Shown: piece by piece, positions 15,899 through 26,100 of the stretch
Numbering within the stretch: the stretch's first letter is position 1
How the letters are laid out: each line of letters starts with the position of its first letter
Source: Arthrobacter terricola
GTDB lineage: Bacteria; Actinomycetota; Actinomycetes; Actinomycetales; Micrococcaceae
Direction of reading: 5' to 3'
Assembly (NCBI RefSeq): GCF_004354015.1
Contig: NZ_SMRU01000035.1
Span: 1-47,678, forward strand
Length of the DNA: 47,678 nucleotides
Translations under genes and position numbers: made by a program
The notes under the pieces: generated by a model
Databases searched by the model: none
Told to the model about the DNA's origin: nothing
What the model saw: only the letters and a program-made list of their open reading frames with translations

Positions 15899-18154
15899 GT
15901 GAATCTGCGCACTTCGATCGTCGTCGTCAATGAATTCAGCGTTCCGCTCCCGGACGGCAGGGGCAGCCGCGGCGCCACGCCCGGAAGCTATGTCGAGCGC
16001 TACATGGCCCGCGAGCATGCGGTGGAGCCGCTGGCTCCGGTGCAGCGCCTGCGCACCGATGACTTCATCCTCCGGTACATGGCACGTGAAACTGCTGTCG
16101 AGCACGCACCGACGCGGACGGCTGCCAAGGAGGGAATGCGGCAAGCCCAGGGGAACGGCGGTGTGGCGTTCGGCTACGGCTCGGTCTCACTCTCGGACGA
16201 GCAGCTGAAGGCGGCCAGCCGGGACATCCAGAACGGGTTTGAAAACGGCAAAACCGTGCTCAAGACGGTGCTGTCGTTCAGCGAGGAGTATCTGAAGAAG
16301 CACGGCATCGTCGCCCGGGATTTCCACTGCGGGAAACCCGGGGATTACCGGGGCCACATCGACCAGATGAAGCTGCGCATGGCGATCATGCACGGTCTTG
16401 AGCGGATGAGCTCCGGCAACAGCGGATTCGACGACCTGCGCTACGTCGGAGTCCTTCAAGTCGACACCGGGCACCTGCACTGCCACCTCGCCATGGTCGA
16501 TGCCGGGGCCGGCACGGCGGCACGCGACGGCAGGCAGCGGGGCAAGCTGCTGGACCGGCATAAGTCCCGGCTGCGCCGCGGCGTCGACGCCTGGCTGGAC
16601 GAGAAGCAGGCGATGGCCCACCTCTCCAGCGCCGTCGGCTACGAGAGAAGGAACGTCACGACGTTCATCAAGCGTTGGGCCCACGAACGGATGCGCGACG
16701 AGGCGCTCCCCCAGTTCCTGCTGGCCTGCCTGCCCAGGGACACGTCCCTCTGGCGCGCCGGAAGCAACGACCGGCGGATGCGCAAGGCCAACCAGCTGGT
16801 CACGGAGCTGGTCACTGAACAGCTGGAGCGGGCAGGTTCGCCAATGCCTGCGGCGATGGAGAAGATCGTCGATTACGCCAACGAACGCCGGGCCAAAGAG
16901 GGCCTGGGAACCACCGCGTGGCAGAAGCTTGTCGACGCCGGCCGGGGCCGGATCATCGAAGGAGCGGTCAATGCCGTCTACCAGCTGGTGCGCGCCTTGC
17001 CGGAAGATGAACTGAGAATCCGTACCCCCATGCTCGACATCATGGGCATGGACTACAAGGAGATGGCCGGACTGGCCCGCGGCCGCCAGGGCGCCGGAGC
17101 AGGAGACCGCAGTGACGACGACCCTGTCTCCTTCGGCTTCCGGCTGCGCAGCTACGCCTCCCGCCTTGAACATCACAAGGAGCGCGCAGCCGCCTACCGC
17201 ACTCTGGCGCGGCAATGGGAGAAGGCCGACCGCGCCGGCATTCCCTTGGATTCCCGTCCGCTCTACGACTTCTACCGTTTCGAGGAAGAACATCACCGCC
17301 GGCTGATGGCGAAGTACCAGCACTTCCTCCCGTTCGTCGGAGACGCCGGCGCCTGGTACGAACAGCATCGGGAGCTTTCCGGCTACGGCCGGCGGCTGCT
17401 CTCGTTGATAAGCCTGCGTGCCGATGCCTCGCTGCAGCGCATGAAGGTCGCCGGGGAAGCCGAGCGCCTGGGCCGGGAAATCTACGGCCAGCCGGGCGGG
17501 CGGCTCCTGACGGAAGGCACGGCGGGACGGACCGTCCTCGACCACCGCATCGAAACCATGCGGCGCATCTACGATCAACGGCTCGACGACCTGAAGGCGG
17601 AGCTCACCGGCTCATCGCTGGTGCTGCGTCCGGCGCCCGCGGGGTCCGGGGCCGGCGACGGCGATCCCGTCAGCACGGCCATCGAACCAGGCTTGGGCTA
17701 CGCCTTCCGGGAAGTGAAGGCGCTCGACCTGCATCATCTGGGCTATGACTTCCCTGCCGACATTTCCATCGGCGCCGGGCCCACGCAGGCGTTCATCTCA
17801 CATGCCGGCCAACGCCACCGCCTGCTGGAGGGTGCCATGTCCTACCTGGACGGCTCCGGCCAGGCCAGTGCCATCGCCGATCTCCCTGTGGACGACGTTG
17901 CCGCCATGACGAAGCTGGCTGCACAGCTGGCGGACTCAACGCGCCCTGACGGCACAGCCACCCTTCCCAGCCGCTTTGCCCGGCTTCGGGCCCGGCAGGG
18001 GGCCACGCGGCGTCAAGCCGCGACCGCATTGGATGCCGGACTCGCGGTGCGGATCCAGGTGCAGGTCGATCAAGCCGCGATTGACACCGCCGAAGCGCTC
18101 GTTTCCGGACCGGAACCCGACCTGGACACAGACCAGCCCGCCCCCTTCGACTGA
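15899..18154 (+). CDS. MobL/MobP2-type relaxase
   Basis: A 751-residue protein that nicks the transfer origin and leads the strand into the recipient. The N-terminus has the MobL/MobP2 layout: an aromatic patch with RYMARE, then KEGMRQAQGNGGVAFGYG, a segment FSEEYLKKHGI, and the metal-binding motif GHLHCHLAM with His192, His194 and His196. Tyr31, Tyr35 and Tyr60 are candidates for the nucleophile. The C-terminal 450 residues are helical with no known motif. The RYMARE-AVE segment occurs twice (about residues 34-43 and 59-68). The start is GTG 15899 after GAAAGGA. The transfer origin was not located; relaxases of this type often have it close to their own gene. Confidence 0.82.
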   Translation: MNLRTSIVVVNEFSVPLPDGRGSRGATPGSYVERYMAREHAVEPLAPVQRLRTDDFILRYMARETAVEHAPTRTAAKEGMRQAQGNGGVAFGYGSVSLSDEQLKAASRDIQNGFENGKTVLKTVLSFSEEYLKKHGIVARDFHCGKPGDYRGHIDQMKLRMAIMHGLERMSSGNSGFDDLRYVGVLQVDTGHLHCHLAMVDAGAGTAARDGRQRGKLLDRHKSRLRRGVDAWLDEKQAMAHLSSAVGYERRNVTTFIKRWAHERMRDEALPQFLLACLPRDTSLWRAGSNDRRMRKANQLVTELVTEQLERAGSPMPAAMEKIVDYANERRAKEGLGTTAWQKLVDAGRGRIIEGAVNAVYQLVRALPEDELRIRTPMLDIMGMDYKEMAGLARGRQGAGAGDRSDDDPVSFGFRLRSYASRLEHHKERAAAYRTLARQWEKADRAGIPLDSRPLYDFYRFEEEHHRRLMAKYQHFLPFVGDAGAWYEQHRELSGYGRRLLSLISLRADASLQRMKVAGEAERLGREIYGQPGGRLLTEGTAGRTVLDHRIETMRRIYDQRLDDLKAELTGSSLVLRPAPAGSGAGDGDPVSTAIEPGLGYAFREVKALDLHHLGYDFPADISIGAGPTQAFISHAGQRHRLLEGAMSYLDGSGQASAIADLPVDDVAAMTKLAAQLADSTRPDGTATLPSRFARLRARQGATRRQAATALDAGLAVRIQVQVDQAAIDTAEALVSGPEPDLDTDQPAPFD

Positions 18155-18159
18155 GTGGA

Positions 18160-18235
18160 TCATCATTCGATTTATGATTGACTCTTGTATGAGTCATGTA
18201 TCTGCACTAACCTTGTTATTATTCGCGGACCGGTC
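18160..18235 (+). promoter_or_regulatory. AT-rich promoter/operator region after the relaxase gene
   Basis: AT-rich gap with the inverted repeat TGACTC TTGTAT GAGTCA at 18179-18196, directly followed by ATGTATCTG. The same half-sites with a 7-base spacer occur at 27198-27216 before the RNA polymerase gene. It precedes the gene at 18310, which has GGAGAAGAG as ribosome-binding site. The gap is also a candidate for the transfer origin, because it follows the relaxase gene. Confidence 0.5.
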
Positions 18236-18309
18236 GCCACGGCCATTCGGCGGAGGTCGGATCAAGACAGATTCATGCTCGGGTCGAACGAAATCAGGGA
18301 GAAGAGATC

Positions 18310-18882
18310 ATGGCAAAGCTTCAGGGCAAGGGCGCATTCACCGGTGTCAACCTTCTGGCGAAGGTGTACGACAACGGCGTGACCAAGGACGGCAAGACCC
18401 GCTTCATCGACGCACAGATCGACAACCGCGACCCCCGCGGGCCGGAGCAGACCAATCTGCATCTGGTCTCGTCCGAGATCAAGGACAAGGACGGCAAGGT
18501 CCGCTACAACAACGGAGCGGCGTACTCCGCGGGCCAGTTCGAGGAGATCGTCAAGGCCGCCGGCCCGAACTCCGAGCCGATCACCAACAAGGACGGCCGG
18601 GAAATCGGCCGCGTCTACGCCATCAAGGCAAACGTGATGCCGTCCACGCGCGGCAACGGCCTGGTGATCAACACCAAGTCGCTCAGCCAGTCCGATCACC
18701 GGGTCGACGCGAAAACGCTGGACAACCAGTTCACGTCGATGAAGGCGGCGAAGGAGGCCCATGCAGCCACCACGGCGACCCAGGCAGAGGCTCCTGCGGC
18801 CGAGGCTCAGGTCCAGGCGGCCGGGTTGACCGCCGATGTGCCGGTCTACGAGGCGGGGGAAGAGCAGCTGGCGGTTGGCTGA
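18310..18882 (+). CDS. Unknown 190-residue protein of the transfer region
   Basis: The first 140 residues look like a compact beta-rich domain with many Asn, Lys and Gly (KDGKTRFIDAQIDNRDPRG; RYNNGAAYSAGQFEEIVKAA); the last 45 are an Ala/Glu/Thr-rich flexible tail. There is no membrane segment or Cys. The plan, a small beta domain plus acidic flexible tail, superficially recalls single-stranded DNA-binding proteins, but I see no specific OB-fold signature, so no function is given. It is transcribed from its own AT-rich promoter and closed by a terminator, so it may be made in larger amounts than its neighbours. Confidence 0.75.
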   Translation: MAKLQGKGAFTGVNLLAKVYDNGVTKDGKTRFIDAQIDNRDPRGPEQTNLHLVSSEIKDKDGKVRYNNGAAYSAGQFEEIVKAAGPNSEPITNKDGREIGRVYAIKANVMPSTRGNGLVINTKSLSQSDHRVDAKTLDNQFTSMKAAKEAHAATTATQAEAPAAEAQVQAAGLTADVPVYEAGEEQLAVG

Positions 18883-18926
18883 GGCCGGGCCCGGCGCCAC
18901 GGGCGGCGTGACACCCCACGGGGTTA

Positions 18927-18962
18927 TGAAAGACCCCCGGATTCAGATCCGGGGGTCTTTCA
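18927..18962. terminator. Strong symmetrical terminator hairpin
   Basis: Perfect 16-bp arms (TGAAAGACCCCCGGAT and its complement) around a TCAG loop, 45 bp after the stop of the upstream gene. The arms end in TCTTTC on both strands, so it may stop transcription from either side. It separates the unknown gene at 18310 from the AAA+ gene. Confidence 0.85.
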
Positions 18963-19102
18963 GGCTGCGGACACCTGCACTCCCGGACCCGACCGTCAGG
19001 CTCCCGGGGTCGCCCCTCCGGGCCTTTGCCGGAACCCATGGATGGATCATCACCTGACCTTGATCCGACTGATCAGTCCAAAGAAGACCAAGGAGGCACG
19101 GC

Positions 19103-20869
19103 ATGTTCGCCGACGAGCGTCTGAATGAGCACTACGGGCTGCTGTCACGCCTGTCCAGCCCCGTCAGGATTCCCGGGCGCGGAATCATCGGCCGGGAACG
19201 GGAACAAGAGCAGCTGCTGGCTTCCATGAGCCGGGCCGAATTGTGCAATGCCCTGCTGCTGGGCGCGCCGGGTGCCGGGAAGACCATGCTCGTCCAGAGT
19301 GTCTGCCAGATGGACACGGACCGCCTGTACCTGGAGGTGGATCCGGCACGGATGATCTCCGCGGCCGGCGACCCGGACCGCATGGCGGCGATGCTCAAAG
19401 GATTCTTCGACGAAGCCGAGCGTTTTGTCAGCGACGAGGGCCGGGAGCTGGTGCTCTTCATCGACGAATTCCACCAGATCATCCAGCTCTCGGACGCCAC
19501 CGTGGAGGCGATCAAGCCGGTGCTGGCCGCCTCGGGCGCCCGGGGGATCAGGGTCATCGCGGCAACGACCTACGACGAATACCACACCCACATCGCACCG
19601 AACCTGCCCCTGGTGGAGCGCCTGCAGCGCATCAACCTCGCTCCCCCGGACGAGGAGACGACCGTGAAGATCCTGCAGGCCATGGCGGTGCGCTACGGCG
19701 TTGCCGGCCAGTTCGCCGACGACCATCTTTTCCGGTTGATCCACGAATACACCCAGCGGTACATGCCGGCGTCCTCCCAGCCGCGCAAATCGATCCTGGT
19801 CCTGGACTCCATGGTCGGCTGGCACCGGTTCACGAAGCGTCCGATCGACCGGAGGATGCTTTCGGATGTGCTGATGGAAAGCCTGAACGTCAACGTTGCC
19901 ATCAGGGTCGACGGCAGAAAGATCAAGCAGGAGCTGGATAGGAAGGTCTTCAGCCAGGATCTGGCCACCCGGGTCGTTGCCAGGCGGCTGCAGCTGTGCG
20001 TCGCCGACCTGAATGACCGGACGAGGCCGATGGCGAGCATGCTCTTCGCCGGTCCGAGCGGTGTCGGCAAGACCGAACTTGCCAAGCAGCTGGCGAAGCT
20101 GCTGTTCGGCGCCCACCAGGGCCGCCTGATCCGCTTCGACTGCACCGAGTTTGCCGAGGATTCCTCCCTCGCTCTCTTCCGCTCCGAGCTGACCAGGCGC
20201 GTCTGGGACCTGTCACACGCCGTCCTGCTCTTCGACGAGATCGAGAAGGCCTCCCCGCTGGTGACCCGTATGCTGCTGCAGGTGCTCGACGACGGCCGGC
20301 TCAGCGACGAGAACAACCGCCAGGTGAGCTTCCTGAACACCTACATCGTCCTCACCACGAACGCCGGAAACGAGATCTACCGGGACATCGCCCAGTACGC
20401 CGCCGACGACACGGGATCCGGCAAGCAGCTGGTGGAGTACGAGAAGCTCATCCGCCGCTCGATTTCGACGACGCAGGGAAGCAACCGCTTCCCTCCCGAG
20501 CTCCTCGGGCGCATGGATGCGATCGTGCCGTTCCAGCCGCTGTCGCTTCCGACGCAGGCGAAAATCGTGAAGAGCAAGCTGCGCCAGCTGGTGCAGGACG
20601 TTCTGATCAAGCACAACGTCCGGGTCGCCGTGGATGAACGGGTGCTCCAGTACCTGATCGAGGACAAGGGCGACCCGGACTCGGACGCCGGCGGCGCGCG
20701 GGCTGCCGTAGCCAAACTGACCGATGAGGTCAGCACCGAGCTGGCGGCGTTCATCAACAGGCACCCGGGTCAACGGCACGTGCGGATCGACGTTGCGGGC
20801 ACCTTGGCCTCGGGCAACAAGCAGTTGCTGACCTCGGACGCGCACATCGTCGTGTCCGCGATGGGTTGA
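19103..20869 (+). CDS. ClpA/ClpB-like double AAA+ ATPase
   Basis: A 588-residue protein with two AAA+ modules: Walker A GAPGAGKT (54-61) and Walker B LVLFIDEF (Asp121, Glu122) in the first; Walker A GPSGVGKT (317-324), Walker B VLLFDEIEKA (Asp378, Glu379), sensor TTNAGNE and a ClpB-like FPPELLGRMDAIVPFQPL segment in the second. It lacks the N-terminal substrate domain and the ClpB middle coiled coil, which makes it much shorter than ClpA, ClpB, ClpC or ClpV (about 750-900 residues). It should be a ring-forming unfoldase or remodelling machine. Its place inside the transfer region suggests it remodels the relaxosome, channel or polymerase, but no client can be named. AAGGAGG precedes ATG 19103. 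Confidence 0.88.
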   Translation: MFADERLNEHYGLLSRLSSPVRIPGRGIIGREREQEQLLASMSRAELCNALLLGAPGAGKTMLVQSVCQMDTDRLYLEVDPARMISAAGDPDRMAAMLKGFFDEAERFVSDEGRELVLFIDEFHQIIQLSDATVEAIKPVLAASGARGIRVIAATTYDEYHTHIAPNLPLVERLQRINLAPPDEETTVKILQAMAVRYGVAGQFADDHLFRLIHEYTQRYMPASSQPRKSILVLDSMVGWHRFTKRPIDRRMLSDVLMESLNVNVAIRVDGRKIKQELDRKVFSQDLATRVVARRLQLCVADLNDRTRPMASMLFAGPSGVGKTELAKQLAKLLFGAHQGRLIRFDCTEFAEDSSLALFRSELTRRVWDLSHAVLLFDEIEKASPLVTRMLLQVLDDGRLSDENNRQVSFLNTYIVLTTNAGNEIYRDIAQYAADDTGSGKQLVEYEKLIRRSISTTQGSNRFPPELLGRMDAIVPFQPLSLPTQAKIVKSKLRQLVQDVLIKHNVRVAVDERVLQYLIEDKGDPDSDAGGARAAVAKLTDEVSTELAAFINRHPGQRHVRIDVAGTLASGNKQLLTSDAHIVVSAMG

Positions 20870-20884
20870 CCACCGACCGCCGGA

Positions 20885-20975
20885 CGTCATCAGTAATATT
20901 CATACATGAGTCAATAAATGTATCTAATACTGCAATTGAAGCATTCTGAATGATAATCTGATAGACGAGGTGAAT
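20885..20975 (+). promoter_or_regulatory. AT-rich promoter region before the coiled-coil gene
   Basis: Contains ATACAT GAGTCAATAA ATGTAT (6-bp inverted arms, 20902-20923) with TGAGTCA at 20907-20913 inside it, then TATCTAATAC and a GATAAT hexamer that could be a -10 element. It shares the TGAGTCA and TGTATCT words with the region at 18179-18201. Confidence 0.45.
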
Positions 20976-21006
20976 TGTCCAGCAATTGGTCGGAGGGATC
21001 ACTGGC

Positions 21007-22989
21007 ATGAGCATTCTGGCGGCACCAAAACGCGGAGAGCGCCATAAAAAGCCGGACGAACTGCTGTCCTCGGTCGTCCGCGAGACCGCGGTCCCGGCGG
21101 CAGTCGAGCTGCTGCGGGGCAACGGCCGCTTCGTGTTCCCCAGCGGCACCGCCTGGGTGATCCTGGTGCTCGCTGCCGAACGCATCGGTGGCTTGAGCCG
21201 GAAAAACCGCCGGGACGAGGCAAAGGGCTCGATCATCGAACTGATCGAGGACGACTCGATCCAGACCCTGGCGACCGCGGCCATGCTCGGCGAAGAGGTC
21301 TTCGGCATCATCCCGACTCCCCGGACGCTGGAACGCATGGACGAGTTCGGCCTGCTGACCGGCGCGGCCTACTCCTGGGCCGTCGTCTACCAGAACGAGC
21401 AGAGCCTGCAGGTCGACCTGGTGGCGGAAGCCACGTTCGGAGATGCACAGGCTGTATCTTCCGGGACGATGCCGCTTGAGGACGCAGTCGGCGACGTCGC
21501 CTGGGCCAGGCACAGCGGTGTGGGCACATCCTCGGCTGAGGCTGGACTTGACGCCGCACCGTCGGTTGACGCGGCGATCGACGGCACTTCCGGTGACGAC
21601 GGCGACCCGCTGTTCGACGAGTCCCCGGAGGCAGGGTCCGACGAAGCGGAGCCTGATTTCCCCTACGCCTTTTTCGAGGGTGAAGACGAGGATGACTCCC
21701 CTGCCGTCGACGACGATGTCGAAAGCCTTGATGATTGCGACGGGATCTCCGCTGCGGTGGACGACAGCGAACCGGTAGCCGGCCAGGCGCAGGTGCGCGG
21801 GACCCTGGCCCGCCGCTTCCTCAGCGAGGACCTGGATCTGCAGGTCACGCTCGACGAGTTCCTGGTCACCTTCAACCTCGACGCCCCGACCGTGAGGATC
21901 GACGTGCCGGAAGGGACGGGCGTCTGGCTGGGCGAGCAGGTCGCCCAGCTCACCCGCCAGGCCAACGCACAGCTGGCCAAGCTGCACGCCGACGGCGAAA
22001 CCGAACTGCAGGCGCAATTCGTGAACCTGATGGGGCTGCACGCTGAGCAGGTGATCCGCGAAGTCTCCATCGACCGCGTTGACAGCACCTACCGCCGGCT
22101 CGCCGACGGGGCGAAGCAGGCGTACCGTGAAGAGCTGGAGAAACGGGAAGAGAAGGCGCGGCAGGCGCAGGCCGGGATTGCACAAGCCTTCGAGCAGACC
22201 ATCGCACAGATCGGACAGCAGGCCGCCGACCAGGCCCAAATCCAGTACCGCGAACGGAACAAGAGCCGGATCCAGCGCGAACAGGTCGATGCGGCCGCGG
22301 CGATCGACGCGAAGATCGAAAACGACTACTCCTACACCCGGCAGGAAATCCTCGGCCTGCGACGCAAGGACGCCGAACGGAAAATGGCGGTCGGAAAGAC
22401 CCGCATCTTCGAAGTCCTGGTCGAGCGGCAGCAGGAAAACCTGGCAGCCGAGCGCACTCTGCTCCTCGACCTCACCAGCGGGATCCAGCGGATCATCGAC
22501 GAAAACCGGAAAAACGACATCTCCCGGGCCGAGGCCCTCGCCACCGAACAGGCCACCGTCGACCGGGTGGGCGCGCTGGAACACGAACACGCAAGCATCG
22601 TGGAGCGGCTGCGCGCGGAGCACGGCGTCAGCCTGCGCCGCTCCGAGGAAGAGTTCGAGCGCTCACGCAAGGCGGCCATCGAGCAGATGCAGGCCCGCGA
22701 CGAGGAATGGCAGCACAGCTTGAACCTGGAGAAAGCCCGGACCGCATCGCAGACGGCCCGTGTCGCCGACCTTCTTGCCCAGATGGACCACATGGGCAGT
22801 GCGTTCAAGAAGCAGTACGACGACCGCGTCAATGAACTGCAGGCGGACCGTGCGACTTACGTCAACGACCTGGAACGGGCGAATACGATGCAGGCCCGGT
22901 CCAACAAAGTCCTGACCGCCCTGGTGGTGGCACTGTCGCTTTTGATGGCGGCAGCCGGATTCATCGCCGGCGCACTCCTGGTGCGCTGA
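21007..22989 (+). CDS. Tail-anchored coiled-coil protein of the transfer region
   Basis: A 660-residue protein in three parts: a globular N-terminus (about 1-150), a strongly acidic linker (about 190-260, rich in Asp/Glu), and a long charged helical region (about 300-630) rich in Gln, Glu, Arg and Ala typical of coiled coils. It ends in a single hydrophobic helix (about 636-659), so it should be tail-anchored with the body in the cytoplasm. I recognise no family. It lies just upstream of the coupling protein, so a role as a cytoplasmic tether between relaxosome, AAA+ ATPase and membrane is possible (inference). ATG 21007 has GGAGGG upstream. Confidence 0.8.
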   Translation: MSILAAPKRGERHKKPDELLSSVVRETAVPAAVELLRGNGRFVFPSGTAWVILVLAAERIGGLSRKNRRDEAKGSIIELIEDDSIQTLATAAMLGEEVFGIIPTPRTLERMDEFGLLTGAAYSWAVVYQNEQSLQVDLVAEATFGDAQAVSSGTMPLEDAVGDVAWARHSGVGTSSAEAGLDAAPSVDAAIDGTSGDDGDPLFDESPEAGSDEAEPDFPYAFFEGEDEDDSPAVDDDVESLDDCDGISAAVDDSEPVAGQAQVRGTLARRFLSEDLDLQVTLDEFLVTFNLDAPTVRIDVPEGTGVWLGEQVAQLTRQANAQLAKLHADGETELQAQFVNLMGLHAEQVIREVSIDRVDSTYRRLADGAKQAYREELEKREEKARQAQAGIAQAFEQTIAQIGQQAADQAQIQYRERNKSRIQREQVDAAAAIDAKIENDYSYTRQEILGLRRKDAERKMAVGKTRIFEVLVERQQENLAAERTLLLDLTSGIQRIIDENRKNDISRAEALATEQATVDRVGALEHEHASIVERLRAEHGVSLRRSEEEFERSRKAAIEQMQARDEEWQHSLNLEKARTASQTARVADLLAQMDHMGSAFKKQYDDRVNELQADRATYVNDLERANTMQARSNKVLTALVVALSLLMAAAGFIAGALLVR

Positions 22990-23102
22990 GCATCAGGACG
23001 CAGGCAGCAGTCGACCGCGACGACCTCGCACGGGGCAGGGCATCACCTGGGCGCCGTGGTCGTTTCTGAACCAACGGGCCACGCGACGAAACGAGGGTCA
23101 TC

Positions 23103-26100
23103 ATGGCACGGGCAAAGGCCAAAGCCGCAAAGCCGACCGCGAGCAGCTGGGACAAGATCTCGGCGCAGGATCCAGCCCAGACGCTTGGGAACCGCGAGGT
23201 TCACGACGGACAGCAGCTGGACCGGGGCCGGCTGCAGAGGAAGCAGACGAATACCACCGGGCGGGTCGCCGCGATCGTCGCCGGTGTTTTGGTGGCCGCC
23301 GCGGCGTGGGCCCTCTACTCGGTGATCGCCATGGCCGTCACCGGACTGGGGTCGATCACCGCGGACCTGGGAACGGGCGGCGGGAGCAACAGCCGGTACT
23401 ACGTGGAGTCGGCGACGTCGGGTGCGGACGGTGGCTCCGTGAAGTGCTACCAGCCGCTGGATAAGCGCGGCCAGCCGGCCGGGAAGTGTGCTCCGGCGCT
23501 CACGGATGTTCCCGTGCCGGACTGGTACAAGGCAAAGCAGCCCGGCGGCCACTCCCTGGGCGGCACGACGGTTCCCGGCGGGACGACGCTCGGAGCCCAG
23601 CTGGCCGAGGTGTCGCTGCTCAAGCTGTGCGTCGCAGGCGGTTCGGGGCTGCTGATTGCCCTTGTCATCGGCTCGTGGAGCGCGAAACGTGTCGCGACAG
23701 TGAACCTGATGGCGGACACCACTGACATCAACCAGCATGAAGGCGACCAGCACATCGCACTGCCCGAGGAGATCCAGCGCAAGTTCGACTGGTTCCCGGA
23801 CGCCGGCGCACACTCCGGTGTGCAGGTCAGCTCAATGATCAGCCACGTGATGCTGGAGAAGAAGGGATTGAAGCAGGTCGGGATCACCAGGCGGGCCGAG
23901 ACGGACATCATTGACCGGGACGGGAACATCCTCTACTACGCCGGCGAGGCGGTGTACGACGACAACGGCGAACCGCTCCTCGACACGCTGCCGATCATCG
24001 ACGAAGAATTCGGTGCCGCCTTGTTCGAAAGCTCAGGGCTGAAGGACAAAACGAAACAGAAGAAGTACCGCGCGACGGACATTCCCTACAACGGGGACGG
24101 CAGGAACCGGGACAAGCTCGGGAAGCACAAGGACGTGGCCGGACTGATCAACGCCGACTGGGAACTCCCGCCCTACGAGCGGCAGAGGCCGGCCGGGGCA
24201 TACATCGTGGACACCGCCCCTGTGAACACCATGGTCCTCGCGATCACCCGGGCCGGGAAGGGACAGACCTATATCGAGCCCACCCTCGACATGTGGAGCC
24301 GCGAGAAGAACCCGTCCAACATGGTCGTCAATGACCCCAAGGGCGAACTGCTGGTGAAAAACTACGTCCCGCTCGTGATGCGGGGCTTCCAGCCGGTTCA
24401 GTTCAACCTGATCAACTCCGGGAAGACCGACATCTACAACCCGCTCATGCTTGCCGCGGACAAGGCCCGCGAGGGCGACTTCAACAAGTGCGCCCAGTTT
24501 GTCGAGGCCATCGCCAACGACTTTTTTCCGGTCGACGGCGGCGAGGACCCGGTGTGGCCGAACGCCGCGAACAACGCCTTCAAGCGTGCCGCGTACGGCT
24601 TGATCGACTTCTACCTCGAGGAGGAGCGCGAACTGCGGGAAACCGCTGCGGCGACCGGCATGGATCCCGCGGTACTGGAGCAAAAGCTCGATGACCTGTG
24701 GGGCAAGGTCAGCTTGTACAACTGCTACCAGCTGTTCGTGCAGCTGACCAGCAAGAAGCTCAAGAACCCCGAAGCCGAGCTCGAAAGGCGGGTGAAGAAC
24801 GGCGACTTCGAAGGCGACGACGCAGGGCTCGAAGCGGCGCAGGAGGAGGCCGCGCGCCAGGCGTTCCTGTGGGAGGGCAAGGCGGAGCAGGACATGCTCA
24901 CGCTCTACTTCAACGCCACGGAGGCGCTGCCGCGCAACAACATGCGCACGATGATCGGCAACGCGGACAACGCCCTGCGTGCCATGGCCGGCGCGGAGAA
25001 GATGCTGGCCTCGGTCTACGGCATCGCCATCACGGCCATGTCGTTCTTCACCGATCCGACGATCTCCACCCTTACCTCAGGCAAGCCCTCGCAGAACACC
25101 GACCTGGCGGGCCTGAGCTTCCCCCGCCGTCTGGGCGTCCGCTTTGCCATGGGCTATGTGAAGCGGGACCACCTGGTCGGCAAGCTGGCCGTCTGGTCCG
25201 CCTACGCAGACGGGAAGTTCACCCGCCCTCTGGGAGAGGATTTCGACCACGAGGAGATCATCGGCCGGGAAGGCTGGGCCAGGTACAACTTCAAGGGGAT
25301 CTTCCCGGCGGACGACGCCTGGCTCAAGCTGGAACTCGTGAACCCGCAAAGCAAGATGCTCGTGCGCACCTTCTACTTCCGGTTCACCAAGAGCTATGCG
25401 CTCTCGCTCAGCGGCCGCCACTATGTGACAGAGTCCGTGACCGGCAGGAAGATGGTCAAGAACGGCGTGCTGCGCGAGGTGCGGCCGGTACGGGAAAGCT
25501 GCAACGCCGACGGCGCCATGACGAGGTACCAGGCCGGAGAGACGACGTATCCCCGGGACCGTCTTGATCTGACGGCATCCGGCAGCCCCGAGAAAGTCAC
25601 GGTCCAGGCACGGGCGATCACGCAGACGATGACCCGGTACAGCGAGTCGCCGAAGGCCGTGTTCCTGGTGACGCCGCCGCACCTCACCTCGTACGCGAAG
25701 CTGCTGCTGATCTGCGTCAAGCAACTGGTCGATGTCAGCTTCGATCAGTCGTACATGACGAAGGCCAACCAGAAGCCCCTGTACCGGACCAGGTACATGC
25801 TCGACGAGCTCGGAAACCTGCAGAGCGACGGCCACGGCATCGCCGGCTTGGAGACCATGCTGTCGATCGGGCTGGGCCAGGAGCAGCAGTTCACGCTCAT
25901 CCTGCAGACCCTCCAACAACTCAGGGATGTATACGGCCAGTCGGTCGACAAAGTGGTCCAAGGCAATACAGCGAACATCGTCTTCCTGAAGTCCACCGAC
26001 GATACGATGATCGAGACACTGGAGAAAATGAGCGGCACACGGCATGTCTCCTATGTCGACTCCAAGACGGTGACCAAGAACATGGAGAAGATGGTCGGCG

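Noticed and set aside
19103..20869. Reading the double AAA+ ATPase as the missing VirB4
   Set aside because: The second module has ClpB-type sensor and C-terminal motifs, and there is no VirB4 CagE/TrbE domain.
24240..24270. Coupling-protein Walker A seemed degenerate (Ala where the first Gly is expected)
   Set aside because: VirD4-type proteins often read A-P-T-R-x-G-K-G here, so A-I-T-R-A-G-K-G is normal for the family.
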